53,152 nt of DNA from Nitrospirota bacterium (GCA_015233615.1 JADFXJ010000007.1:1-53152); one strand, 5' to 3'; positions 36,028-44,652 are shown, counted from the first letter of the stretch. Program-made: numbers and translations. The notes: a model not told the origin generated them from the sequence alone.

Positions 36028-36138
36028 CCATGCCAAAAGTATGCTTTCTCTGGCATCCCCCTTGACCCCTCAGAGACAGTCCGTTCACGCATTCTTAAAG
36101 AAATAAGCAATATTATTCCCGCCACAGAAGGAAATTAA
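36014..36138 (+). pseudogene. truncated HEPN-domain toxin remnant
   Basis: The frame from 36014 reads MSDIDHAKSMLSLA, the usual HEPN beginning, then changes character and stops at 36106 after 30 residues; the catalytic RxxxxH region is missing. A second frame from about 36061 reads LDPSETVRSRILKEISNIIP and stops at 36138, probably the end of a different gene. This looks like a deletion junction. Confidence 0.65.
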
Positions 36139-36155
36139 CAGCCGGAGACGTTTTG

Positions 36156-36196
36156 GGGGAGCCTGAAGGGGGCTCCCTGTACTTTACTAAAAGTAC
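36156..36196. terminator. two consecutive hairpins upstream of the CheY gene
   Basis: GGGAGCC/GGCTCCC (about 36157-36177, 7-base loop) is followed at once by GTACTTT/AAAGTAC (36179-36196). Together they can end transcription coming from the chemosensory cluster before the next operon at 36279. Confidence 0.6.
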
Positions 36197-36278
36197 GGTG
36201 AACTGGTAAAATCGAAAATATCGTGGAGTGTCAACTGTCTGTAGGTGAAAGTCTATACAATACTAAAAGGAGCGGAAC

Positions 36279-36674
36279 ATGGATGAGGAAACAACCAATG
36301 TTTTGGTAGTTGACGATGACCCTTTTGTACGGGAAATGATAGAATTTATTCTTCAGGATGCCGGGTTTCACGTAGATACGGCAGAGGATGGAGAGCAAGC
36401 ACTTGATAAAATCCGCTCAGACACCGATTTTCATATAGTCATATCCGATATGCATATGCCCCGGATGAATGGCATGGAATTGGCCGCGCAAATTCGCAAA
36501 GCAGGGAAAACTATTCCCTTTTTGTTGTTAACGGGTGAAAGCGGCACATCTTCAAGCGCCTCATTACTTTCATCCGACGTTAAATCCGACATAAGTGCTT
36601 TTTTAATTAAGGACGAGAGCTTACAAGATTTAATTGTTACCTCTGTAAGGAACGTAATGAAAGCTAAGGTTTAA
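36279..36674 (+). CDS. single-domain response regulator (CheY-like)
   Basis: A 131-residue stand-alone receiver: acidic pair VVDDDPFVRE, phospho-acceptor Asp in IVISDMHMPRMNG, Thr in LLLTGES and Lys in FLIKDES. It could be the output of the CheA-REC system or a shuttle to the Hpt kinase that follows after 37 bases. An in-frame AAGCGCCTC unit (36553-36564) gives SSSASLL in the loop between beta-4 and alpha-4, a region that often contacts partners. Confidence 0.88.
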   Translation: MDEETTNVLVVDDDPFVREMIEFILQDAGFHVDTAEDGEQALDKIRSDTDFHIVISDMHMPRMNGMELAAQIRKAGKTIPFLLLTGESGTSSSASLLSSDVKSDISAFLIKDESLQDLIVTSVRNVMKAKV

Positions 36675-36711
36675 CGGCAACTCAAGCCGCAATGACGCAG
36701 GAGGACAATAC

Positions 36712-38892
36712 TTGTCCGATACTAAAGTATCTCTAAAGAAAAAACTCGGGTCATTAAAAGACAACTTCTTGAGACAATTGCCGGAGCGTCTGAAGAAGAT
36801 AAAAGACACGTGGGTTTCGGCCGGGAGTAATCGGGAAACGTTGATGGAAACCCACAGAATGGTGCATAATCTCGCCGGCTCTTGTACAACCTTTGGTTTA
36901 TCCGAATTGTCGGTCCATACGAAGGTTCTTGAAGTTACCTTAAAAAATATGAATAAGGCGCTTATGGAAGATGGTACAGGTTTAAACGAGGAAATTAGAA
37001 ATTTGGTACCGAAATCACTGTCCGTCATCGAAACCCTGATAGAAAAAGTATGCAATGAGGCGCTTATTGAGGCGCTTGATGAGGCGCTTGATAAAAGTTT
37101 CGACGAAATGGAGGCGCTTCGTGAAACAGAGTTCCGGGAACGCCTCAATCTTCCGGAAAACACCACAAGAGCATCATTGGATTCCGAAAGCGCCTCATTA
37201 ACCGGTATGGGCCGCGTTGTCTTATACCATAAGAATTCTCCAAAAGCGCCTTATTTCCTGAACGAACCTGGCGGGAAGATTAATGATGCGCTTACCGAGG
37301 CGCTTACGGAAGCCGGATTTCAGGTTGCATCCATCACCTCATTGAACGAGTTGAATACGGAACCCGGACGTACTGCTCCTCTTGTGGTAATCGTAGACGT
37401 AACCGGAGATGAACTTGATAAAACAAAAGCGTTGAACACGGCGCATTTTAAAGAGATGCGCCAAAAGTTCACCAACGATGTTCCATTTATATTCATATCG
37501 GACAAGGGAGATTTTCGGAGCAGGCTTGAAACCGTTTCAGCCGGAGGCATCGCCCACTACATTTCGCCTGTGTCCGCTGAAACGCTTATAGAAAAAATAA
37601 GAGGGTTGACCATATCGCAAGTGAAGGAGTCTTATCGCATTCTCATATTGGACGACGAACCCGAAGTGGCAAACTTCTACTCGCTGGTATTACAGGACGA
37701 GGGCATGAAGACCATGGTAATAAACGACCCGGGTAGTATTTTATCCGCTCTTGCCGAATTTCTCCCCGATCTTATCCTCATGGATATGTATATGCCGGAT
37801 TGTACCGGTATGGACGTAGCCAGAGTAATCAGGCAAATGGACGAGTACGTAAGCATTCCTATAGTGTTTCTTTCCAATGAATCCGACATTGACAAGCAGT
37901 TGTTCGCCATGAGCATGGGAGGTGACGATTTTCTCAACAAGTCCATTCGGGTGCAACACCTCATTTCCTCGGTAACTATTCGGGCTGAGAGAATGCGTAT
38001 AATACGTTCTTTCAACAAGTTGAAAGATTACAGCCAAACGCTTGAACAGATGGTTGAAACGCGTACCGCCGAGTTGAAAAACGCTTATGATGGTTTAAAG
38101 GAAAAGTCCGCTCAACTCGAAGAGCTTAACAAGCACCTTGAAGACAAGGTACGGGAGGAGATTCGGCAACGCAGGGACAAAGAACAGCTTCTTATCCAGC
38201 AATCCAAAATGGCTGCCATGGGCGAAATGCTAAGTCTGATAGCACATCAATGGCGTCAGCCCTTATCGTCCATCACCACCATGGCCGCCGACATGCAGGT
38301 CAAAATAGAACTCGACATGGTCGACAAAGAGGAGTTTCGCAAGTATCTGGACGACGTCAACAATCAATCCCAGTTTTTATCCAAAACAATCAGCGACTTT
38401 AGAAACTTCTTCAATCCTAAGAAAAAAAGAGAAACCGTCGTTTTAAACGATATCATAGAGCATACTCTCAGGATTGTCGGTAAATCACTTGACCATTGCA
38501 ACATAAAGATAGAAAAACAATATGGTTTCAGTACCCCAATTACAACTTATCCTAACGAACTTATGCAGGTTTTTTTAAACCTGATACAAAATTCAAAAGA
38601 CGCTTTTACAGGTAAGAAAATCCCCAACCCTGCCATTATTATAACGGGCAGCCAGTATGGCGACACACAAAGCGTAGAAATACAAGATAACGCCGGGGGT
38701 ATACCAGTGGAGATAATGGAGAAAATATTCGAACCTTATTTTTCCACCAAAGAAAACTTTGAAGGAACCGGACTGGGGCTCTACATGTCAAAAACAATCG
38801 TTGAGAAACACTGTAACGGGAAACTAACGGTAACCAACTCGCGGGAAGGCGCCTGCTTCACGGTAACTCTTCCCATGAAGGCACTATTATGA
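36712..38892 (+). CDS. Hpt - receiver-like - receiver - histidine kinase protein
   Basis: A 726-residue protein starting at a TTG with GGAGG upstream. Hpt domain (about 10-115, His in HRMVHNLAGSC), a degenerate receiver-like domain (about 165-295) lacking the usual acidic pair, a complete receiver (about 308-430, Asp in LILMDMYMPDCTG), a coiled coil, then HisKA of HQWRQPL type (MGEMLSLIAHQWRQPLSSIT) and HATPase (NLIQNSKDAF, DNAGGIP, GTGLGLYMSK). No membrane segments. Having the Hpt at the N-terminus and the kinase last is unusual. Repeat arrays at 37057-37122 and 37285-37308 add EALIEALDEALD-type tracts. Confidence 0.88.
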   Translation: MSDTKVSLKKKLGSLKDNFLRQLPERLKKIKDTWVSAGSNRETLMETHRMVHNLAGSCTTFGLSELSVHTKVLEVTLKNMNKALMEDGTGLNEEIRNLVPKSLSVIETLIEKVCNEALIEALDEALDKSFDEMEALRETEFRERLNLPENTTRASLDSESASLTGMGRVVLYHKNSPKAPYFLNEPGGKINDALTEALTEAGFQVASITSLNELNTEPGRTAPLVVIVDVTGDELDKTKALNTAHFKEMRQKFTNDVPFIFISDKGDFRSRLETVSAGGIAHYISPVSAETLIEKIRGLTISQVKESYRILILDDEPEVANFYSLVLQDEGMKTMVINDPGSILSALAEFLPDLILMDMYMPDCTGMDVARVIRQMDEYVSIPIVFLSNESDIDKQLFAMSMGGDDFLNKSIRVQHLISSVTIRAERMRIIRSFNKLKDYSQTLEQMVETRTAELKNAYDGLKEKSAQLEELNKHLEDKVREEIRQRRDKEQLLIQQSKMAAMGEMLSLIAHQWRQPLSSITTMAADMQVKIELDMVDKEEFRKYLDDVNNQSQFLSKTISDFRNFFNPKKKRETVVLNDIIEHTLRIVGKSLDHCNIKIEKQYGFSTPITTYPNELMQVFLNLIQNSKDAFTGKKIPNPAIIITGSQYGDTQSVEIQDNAGGIPVEIMEKIFEPYFSTKENFEGTGLGLYMSKTIVEKHCNGKLTVTNSREGACFTVTLPMKALL
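37057..37122. repeat. GAGGCGCTT array after the Hpt domain
   Basis: GAGGCGCTTATT and two GAGGCGCTTGAT units in tandem (37057-37092), then GAGGCGCTTCGT (37111-37122), in frame, encode helix-compatible EALIEALDEALD and EALR. Two further units (GATGCGCTTACC, GAGGCGCTTACG) lie at 37285-37308. Confidence 0.92.
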
Positions 38893-38947
38893 TGAGCACT
38901 TTTCTTTTTTGGACGGGCGCTAATGCCAATGACGGCTTGGGGGGAGA

Positions 38948-40129
38948 ATGATTAACGCAAAACAACTTAAAGAATGTACCAAGAACCTGACGGTCCTTTA
39001 CGTTGAGGACGACGACAGATTGAGGGAAGATACCACAAAACTCCTGAACAACTTTTATAGCGAAGTTCATACCGCCACTAACGGTCTGGAAGGTATTGAA
39101 AAATACACGAAAGGCTCCTATGACCTGATCATAACAGACCTGAACATGCCGGTTATGGGTGGACTGGAGATGTCCAGAGAAATAAAAAGTTACAACTTCG
39201 AACAGGCAATAATAATAACTTCGGCTTACGACGAATCAAAGTACCTCATAGACCTTATAAATATCGGCGTGGACACCTTTATACTAAAACCCCTCGATCT
39301 TCAAATGTTCTTAGCCGCTCTCTACAGAGTATGCAAGGGAATAAGCGACGCTAAGGAACTGGAACGATTTTACGACATACTGGAGCAAAAAGTGGTGGAG
39401 GAGACGGAGAAACGCCGCCAGAGCGAACAGATGCTTATACAAAAGGGACGTCTGGCAGCCATGGGAGAGCTTATGCAAGCCATAGCCCATCAGTGGAAAC
39501 AACCCCTCAACGGCCTCGGACTTATACTCCAGGACCTCGCTGAGGCTTATGAATATGGAGAGGTGAACGAGTCGTTTATAAAAGACATGGTCGAAAACGG
39601 CATGGCGCAAATAAATTTTCTTTCTAAAACTATTGACGACTTCAGGAGCTTTCTCATGCCGGGCAGAAAAAAAGTACCGTTTAATTTACACGATGCAATT
39701 GTCAATACCCTCTCCCTTGTGGGTGTAAACTTCTCTTCTCAAAACATCGCAATAACCATAAATGGAGATAAAACCATACAAGGCATAGGATATCCTAATG
39801 AGTTCAAGCAGGTAATCCTGAACGTTCTCCATAACGCATTGGATACTATGGAAGAAAGAGATACAAAAGACAGATGTATCGAAGTAAGCTTGTTCTCTAA
39901 GGACACTTACGCGGTAACCACTATAACGGATAATGCCGGAGGCATCTCTTCAGATATCATCGACAAGATTTTTGCTCCCTATTTCACGACAAAGAACGAG
40001 GAAAAGGGTACCGGCATAGGCCTTTACATGTCTAAAACCATAATAGAAAAAAACATGGGCGGCAGGCTCTTTGCAAACAACACCGGCAATGGAGCTATGT
40101 TCACAATAGAGCTACAACAAAGTACCTGA
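38948..40129 (+). CDS. receiver - histidine kinase hybrid
   Basis: A 393-residue cytoplasmic protein. Receiver domain (1-125, YVEDDDRLRED, Asp in LIITDLNMPVMGG), coiled coil (about 135-165), HisKA of the HQW type (MGELMQAIAHQWKQPLNGLG) and HATPase (NVLHNALDTM, DNAGGIS, GTGIGLYMSK). Kinase part is closely similar to those at 36712 and 43027. The ATG follows GGGGGGAGA. Likely acts with the preceding Hpt kinase in one phosphorelay. Confidence 0.9.
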   Translation: MINAKQLKECTKNLTVLYVEDDDRLREDTTKLLNNFYSEVHTATNGLEGIEKYTKGSYDLIITDLNMPVMGGLEMSREIKSYNFEQAIIITSAYDESKYLIDLINIGVDTFILKPLDLQMFLAALYRVCKGISDAKELERFYDILEQKVVEETEKRRQSEQMLIQKGRLAAMGELMQAIAHQWKQPLNGLGLILQDLAEAYEYGEVNESFIKDMVENGMAQINFLSKTIDDFRSFLMPGRKKVPFNLHDAIVNTLSLVGVNFSSQNIAITINGDKTIQGIGYPNEFKQVILNVLHNALDTMEERDTKDRCIEVSLFSKDTYAVTTITDNAGGISSDIIDKIFAPYFTTKNEEKGTGIGLYMSKTIIEKNMGGRLFANNTGNGAMFTIELQQST

Positions 40130-40450
40130 CTCACGAAGTTACCCCTTAAATAAAGAGATTAACCACGAAAGCCCCCGCGAATACGTCTGCCGGCTCTTGC
40201 GGGAAGCGGCCGGCGCACCATATGCGGATTTATTCCTTGCCCTCTTTCGTAACTTTTCAAGCCGTTCAACCGCATTGGCACGCCGTCAGCCGGATCGTAT
40301 GCCGCATTCGCAGAATTCGCCGGGGGCATGGTTAGATAATGAATAAACCAGGAAATATATTCCCCTCCCATAGGAAAATGTTTCCGTAACACCCGCCATA
40401 TTCGTCCTGCAATGTGTCTATATAGTCGTAAACCAAAGGGAAATCACCAT
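40130..40450. other. intergenic region without recognisable gene
   Basis: This stretch holds a GCCGGC-armed hairpin (40189-40214) soon after the kinase stop. A 77-codon minus-strand frame has no ribosome site and no recognisable protein features, so I treat it as non-coding. The sigma-54 promoter follows. Confidence 0.5.
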
Positions 40451-40466
40451 TGGCATAACTTTTGCT
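40451..40466 (+). promoter_or_regulatory. sigma-54 promoter of the Ser/Thr-rich protein gene
   Basis: TGGCATAACTTTTGCT matches TGGCAC-N5-TTGCT with exact spacing. Expected start of transcription is near 40477, giving an untranslated leader of about 80 bases before an AAAGGAGG ribosome site and the ATG at 40559. Confidence 0.8.
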
Positions 40467-40558
40467 TTACTAATAACAGTGAATTTGGAATATAAGTATA
40501 GAGAAATGGTAGAAGTTATAAATACAATTATAAATTATTTGGAACAAAGGAGGTTAAA

Positions 40559-41608
40559 ATGGTAGGAGTAAATACAACGTCTCAGTTCTATCCCCAAAAC
40601 AACACTCATAGGGGAGATATGCTTATGCCGCAAAACCGCGGCTATAACACCAACTACTCCAGTCCCTCTCAATTAAGCGGATTTAGTGGGTTTAACTCCA
40701 CTCTTTCAAACGTACAGAACTACAATTCCACCACAAGCAGCGGGAGTGCCGGTTCAAGTGTCGCTTCAGACGTTGCACCGCTTTCGTTATCCCCGGCAAC
40801 GGAAGGGTTAAACGTAAACTCAGTTTCCGGCAACAACATGGAAATGATGGTTTTCGAGTTCATGAGAATTCAGTTGGGCAACGATTCCTCCACTGCAACC
40901 CCTGCTTCCTCTTCAACGCCTGGAGCTGCTTCGTTACAGTCCGGGAACTCCGCTTACCAAGCCAACCCCAATATGCAGTATCTGGCACAAATGATTAGCC
41001 TGTTTAACGACGCTATGCCCACGTCTTTAGCACAATCGAACGGCACGTCCAACCAGGGTAACGCGGCCGCCGTCAATGCCGCGTCTCAGGGCGGCTCAAC
41101 TAACGATTCAACCATTGAAACGGACATAATCCTTTCTACGACCGATGCAAGCGGTAATACCGTTAAACTCGAACAAAGAACCACAGGCACGTCAAACTCC
41201 GACAACTTACAAAGCGCTTTAGACCAGTTCATGCAAACCGCAATGGCCCTGATAAATCCGCTCTATGCCGGCAATCAGTCATCTGCCGCCAATTCGGCCA
41301 ATACAACGTCTTCGGGTTCGTCTTCAACCGCGGGCAATAATGCGACGGGTTCTGCCGGTTCCACTGCGGCAACGTCGACTACGGGTTCATCCTCCGCCAG
41401 GAACACGTCATCCTCCACCGGCACAACCGCTAACTCCGGTAATTCTTCGTCAACCGGCACAACCGCCAACTCCGGTGCGGCCGCTTCCGCAGGTAACGCA
41501 TTGACCATGGGAGATTACTGGGCAGAGAGAGACGCCAATTACACCGGCACATCGGGTTCCTCCTCGTCGTCTTCCACAAACAACAATTCAATTAATACAA
41601 CCGCATAA
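40559..41608 (+). CDS. Ser/Thr/Asn-rich protein of unknown function under sigma-54 control
   Basis: A 349-residue protein with no signal peptide, no membrane segment and strongly biased composition (Ser, Thr, Asn, Ala, Gly). There is one more ordered segment (about 95-165: NMEMMVFEFMRIQLGNDSS, PNMQYLAQMISLFNDAM) and a second (about 208-240: LEQRTTGTSNSDNLQSALDQ). The C-terminal 110 residues are repeats such as STGTTANSGNSS. A disordered N-terminus, absence of a Sec signal, and a sigma-54 promoter like that of the flagellar operon suggest an exported flagellar or type III substrate. I do not recognise the family. Confidence 0.7.
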   Translation: MVGVNTTSQFYPQNNTHRGDMLMPQNRGYNTNYSSPSQLSGFSGFNSTLSNVQNYNSTTSSGSAGSSVASDVAPLSLSPATEGLNVNSVSGNNMEMMVFEFMRIQLGNDSSTATPASSSTPGAASLQSGNSAYQANPNMQYLAQMISLFNDAMPTSLAQSNGTSNQGNAAAVNAASQGGSTNDSTIETDIILSTTDASGNTVKLEQRTTGTSNSDNLQSALDQFMQTAMALINPLYAGNQSSAANSANTTSSGSSSTAGNNATGSAGSTAATSTTGSSSARNTSSSTGTTANSGNSSSTGTTANSGAAASAGNALTMGDYWAERDANYTGTSGSSSSSSTNNNSINTTA

Positions 41609-41745
41609 CTTAAACGGCAAGGCGGTGGCGGGTAAATAATGATATTATACCCGCCTTCGCCTGACAAATCAGAAAGCAACAATTTTCACAGTAAGCCGAT
41701 TCCTGAAGCCATATAATCTCCTCCTATTGTTCAACCAATTTGTGC

Positions 41746-41751
41746 TATAAT
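41746..41751 (+). promoter_or_regulatory. TATAAT box five bases before the selD start
   Basis: TATAAT-TGAAA-ATG; no ribosome site is visible. The geometry implies transcription starting at or next to the start codon. Confidence 0.5.
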
Positions 41752-41756
41752 TGAAA

Positions 41757-42887
41757 ATGGATTATAGGTTGACGGAAAAGGCCAAGGCTGCCGGCTGAGG
41801 CTCAAAGCTGGGTCCGGCGGACCTGGTAGATCTTATCCACTCATTAGAAACCACGGAGGGAAGTTCCGTTAGCGAAAATGAGGCGCTTGTGGATAGCTTT
41901 GCCACCGGAAGGGTCAGCGCCCCCTCAGCGAGGGGTAGCGAGTTCTCCTCAGCGAGGTGCGGCGAGTCCCCCAGACCGAAAGTGGACGTTTTAGTTGGAC
42001 CGGGAGACGATGGCGGCGTTTACACTCTGAGGGGTATGACAATGATAGAAACCGTCGATTTCATCACCCCCGTGGTAAACGACCCATTTAACTATGGTGC
42101 CATAAGCGCAGCCAATTCCATAAGCGACATATATGCTATGGGTGGGATGCCCATAACCGCTCTTGCCATAGCCGCCCTTCCTACCTGCGATTACGATACC
42201 ACACTCTTTAAAGAAATCCTCAGGGGGGCGGTACAAACTATAAAGAAAGCCGGAGCCGTACTCATCGGTGGCCACAGCATGGACGCCAGAGAACTCATGT
42301 TTGGTTTGTCCGTAACCGGAATTGTGGACGCTAACACCATACTGAGGGCACAGGGGGCTAAGGAAGGCGACGTCCTGGTACTTACAAAACCTCTTGGAAT
42401 AGGTATACTGACAACTGCACTCAAAACCCGTTCCCTCTCCGAAGAAGACCTGAGCGAGGCAATCGGCTGGATGACGACTTTAAACGAAAGGGCCTCCAAA
42501 CTGGCCATCTCGGCAGGCGCTTCCGCCTGTACCGACGTTACCGGCTTTGGGCTTCTGGGACACGCGTATAACATGGTAAGGGACTCTGACGTAGACTTTA
42601 TAATAGCATCGGGAAGCGTCCCGATTTTAGACCGTACCAGGGAGATGGCAGCGGCGGGTAAAAGCCCCGGAGGTGCCTTTAAAAACCTCACGTACCTGGA
42701 AGGTAACGTATCTTTCTCCCAATCGGTAAACAGGGAAACCCGGCTTATTCTGGCAGATCCACAAACGTCCGGAGGGTTATTGATAGCTATGAATGAGAGC
42801 CGGCTTGGAATTCTCGATGGTACCGATATGTTTTATCGAGCCATAGGAGAGGTCACAAAAGGAACCGGAAAGATTCACGTAGCGTAA
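41757..42887 (+). CDS. selD: selenophosphate synthase SelD, itself a selenoprotein (UGA = Sec14)
   Basis: SelD makes selenophosphate from selenide and ATP for Sec-tRNA synthesis. The frame from the ATG at 41757 reads AKAAG, TGA (41796-41798), GSKLGP: the TGA stands exactly at the catalytic Cys/Sec of the AGC/UG motif, and Lys follows at the usual spacing. Downstream the enzyme is intact (DDGGVYTL, NAISDIYAMGG-like NSISDIYAMGGMP, GGHSMDAREL, DVTGFGLLGH, DPQTSGGLL). Total 376 residues; a CTCAGCGAG-type insertion (41913-41972) adds about 20 residues before VDVLVGPGDD. A conventional gene finder would start it falsely at the GTG at 41889. Confidence 0.92.
41805..41828 (+). promoter_or_regulatory. 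SECIS-like hairpin after the selD UGA
   Basis: GGGTCC and GGACCT pair around a GGC loop at 41816-41818, about 17 bases after the UGA. Bacterial SECIS elements are hairpins in this position with G in the apical loop, which SelB binds. The fit supports decoding of UGA as selenocysteine. Confidence 0.65.
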
Positions 42888-42951
42888 TGAGGCGCCTGAC
42901 GGACACATATATTATAACAGGTTACGGCTTGCTAAGCAGGGGGGAATTATA

Positions 42952-44652
42952 ATAATATTCTGGCCTCTGGTTATTGTAAGCACCCTCCTTGTATGCATCA
43001 ATATCACGGGAGTTTTAACTCCGGCTTTGTATACTTACTTATCCACGGCCATCATATTGCTGGGGATAGTGGTAATGGCGGGTATCCGTAAACAATTAAA
43101 AACTCAACGGGTTAAAGCCTTCCGTCTGGGAAGAACCCTGGACCTTATAAGGGATCAACTCGAAAGTCTCATAGAGTCAAGCACATCAGTCATATACAGC
43201 CGCACTCCGGACGAAAGAATGACCATCAACTTCGTCAGTGAAAACGTACAAGGCATGCTTGGATACTCATCCGAGGAACTGATGCAGTCTCCGGATCTAT
43301 GGATAAACAACGTTCACCCGGAAGACAAGGAAGAGGTAATGGAACGTTTCAAGATGCTCTTCTCGCTGGGAACCCTCACGCAACAGTATCGTTTCTGCCA
43401 TAAAGACGGCGTATTCCACTGGATTCAGGACAACATGAAGGTAATAGCAGACTCTACGGACTCTCCGATGGTTATACTTGGAAGCTGGATTGACGTAACT
43501 GCACAAGTTACGAGTGAACAGGCCCTTGTGGAAAGCGAAGAGATGTTCAGGGACATGTTTGAAAAAAACGCCGCCCCCATGTTGCTGATAGAACCTGCAG
43601 GAGAAACAATATATACACTGAACGACGCCGCCAGGGAGTATTTCGGTAATGGTGAAAGTATTCTGGAAGGGAAACCCGTAAGCGATATACTATCTTTCCC
43701 CGAAGGACGCACGTCTTATGCGCTCAGCCATTGCCATCTAAACGTGCAGGGAACTCTTTTAAGCGGAGACGTGAAGGAAATAGAGGTACACACCACCTCT
43801 ATAACCATTAAAGACAGAAAAATGATATTTGCCATACTGCATGACATAACCGAAAAAATCGGTTTTGAAAAAAAACTTATTGAAAAAACCAGAGAACTCG
43901 ACAGTTTGAACAAAGACCTCCAGATAAGAGTGAACGAGGAGGTAACACGGCGACAAACGCAGGAGGAGATGCTGATACATCAATCGCGCCTGGCATCTAT
44001 GGGAGAGATGATAAGCGCCATAACGCACCAATGGCGACAGCCCTTGAACACCCTGGCACTAACCGTACAGGATCTGGAAGAGGCTTTTACCTTCGGAGAA
44101 ATCGACGATAACTACGTCAAAGAGTTTGTCTCCGAGTCTCTCCAGCAAGTAAAATACATGTCCAGCACTATAGAGGACTTCAAGAATTTCTTCAAACCCT
44201 CGAAAAACACGAAGGCATTCGACGTGATGGCCTCGGTAAGAGAGGTGCTTTCTCTCATGTCCCTGCAGTTAAAGTCTTACTCCATCGTCGTTCATTGCAC
44301 CAGTGACGGTGACACTACGGTAATAGGGCACCCTAACGAGTTCAAGCAGGCTATCCTTAACATGTTGAACAACAGTAAAGACGCAGTGGCAAAGAATGAA
44401 AAGAAAGAAATTTCCGTAAGAGGATGGGAAGAAAACGGTATGGTGAAACTATCCATCTCAGACACCGGCGGCGGCATCCCCCAAAATTATATAGACAAGA
44501 TATTTCAACCTTATTATACGACTAAAGAAAAGGGTACAGGCATAGGGCTTTACATGGTGAAGGTTATAATAGCCGACAACATGGGCGGCAACATATCGGT
44601 TGCAAACACAACCCAGGGAGCCGAATTTATCATTGAGTTGAAGAAAAACTAA
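42952..44652 (+). CDS. membrane-anchored PAS-PAS histidine kinase (start codon uncertain)
   Basis: From the TTG at 43027 the protein is 541 residues, but the frame stays open upstream and reads FWPLVIVSTLLVCINITGVL, a clear membrane helix, so the real start lies earlier. The only good ribosome site (AGGGGGGAA, 42938-42946) points to an ATA near 42952; no ATG, GTG or TTG is available there. Two membrane helices are followed by two PAS domains (first PAS_3-like, NVHPEDKEEVMERF and FHWIQDNMKVI), a coiled coil, HQW-type HisKA (MGEMISAITHQWRQPLNTLA) and HATPase (DTGGGIP, GTGIGLYMVK). Confidence 0.8.
   Translation: MIFWPLVIVSTLLVCINITGVLTPALYTYLSTAIILLGIVVMAGIRKQLKTQRVKAFRLGRTLDLIRDQLESLIESSTSVIYSRTPDERMTINFVSENVQGMLGYSSEELMQSPDLWINNVHPEDKEEVMERFKMLFSLGTLTQQYRFCHKDGVFHWIQDNMKVIADSTDSPMVILGSWIDVTAQVTSEQALVESEEMFRDMFEKNAAPMLLIEPAGETIYTLNDAAREYFGNGESILEGKPVSDILSFPEGRTSYALSHCHLNVQGTLLSGDVKEIEVHTTSITIKDRKMIFAILHDITEKIGFEKKLIEKTRELDSLNKDLQIRVNEEVTRRQTQEEMLIHQSRLASMGEMISAITHQWRQPLNTLALTVQDLEEAFTFGEIDDNYVKEFVSESLQQVKYMSSTIEDFKNFFKPSKNTKAFDVMASVREVLSLMSLQLKSYSIVVHCTSDGDTTVIGHPNEFKQAILNMLNNSKDAVAKNEKKEISVRGWEENGMVKLSISDTGGGIPQNYIDKIFQPYYTTKEKGTGIGLYMVKVIIADNMGGNISVANTTQGAEFIIELKKN

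Noticed and set aside
40159-40392. 77-codon minus-strand frame in an intergenic region
   Set aside because: No ribosome site, no recognisable motifs, and it ignores hairpin structure in the region.
41796-41798. Treating the selD TGA as a nonsense mutation
   Set aside because: It lies exactly at the Cys/Sec catalytic position with a hairpin behind it, and the rest of the gene is intact.
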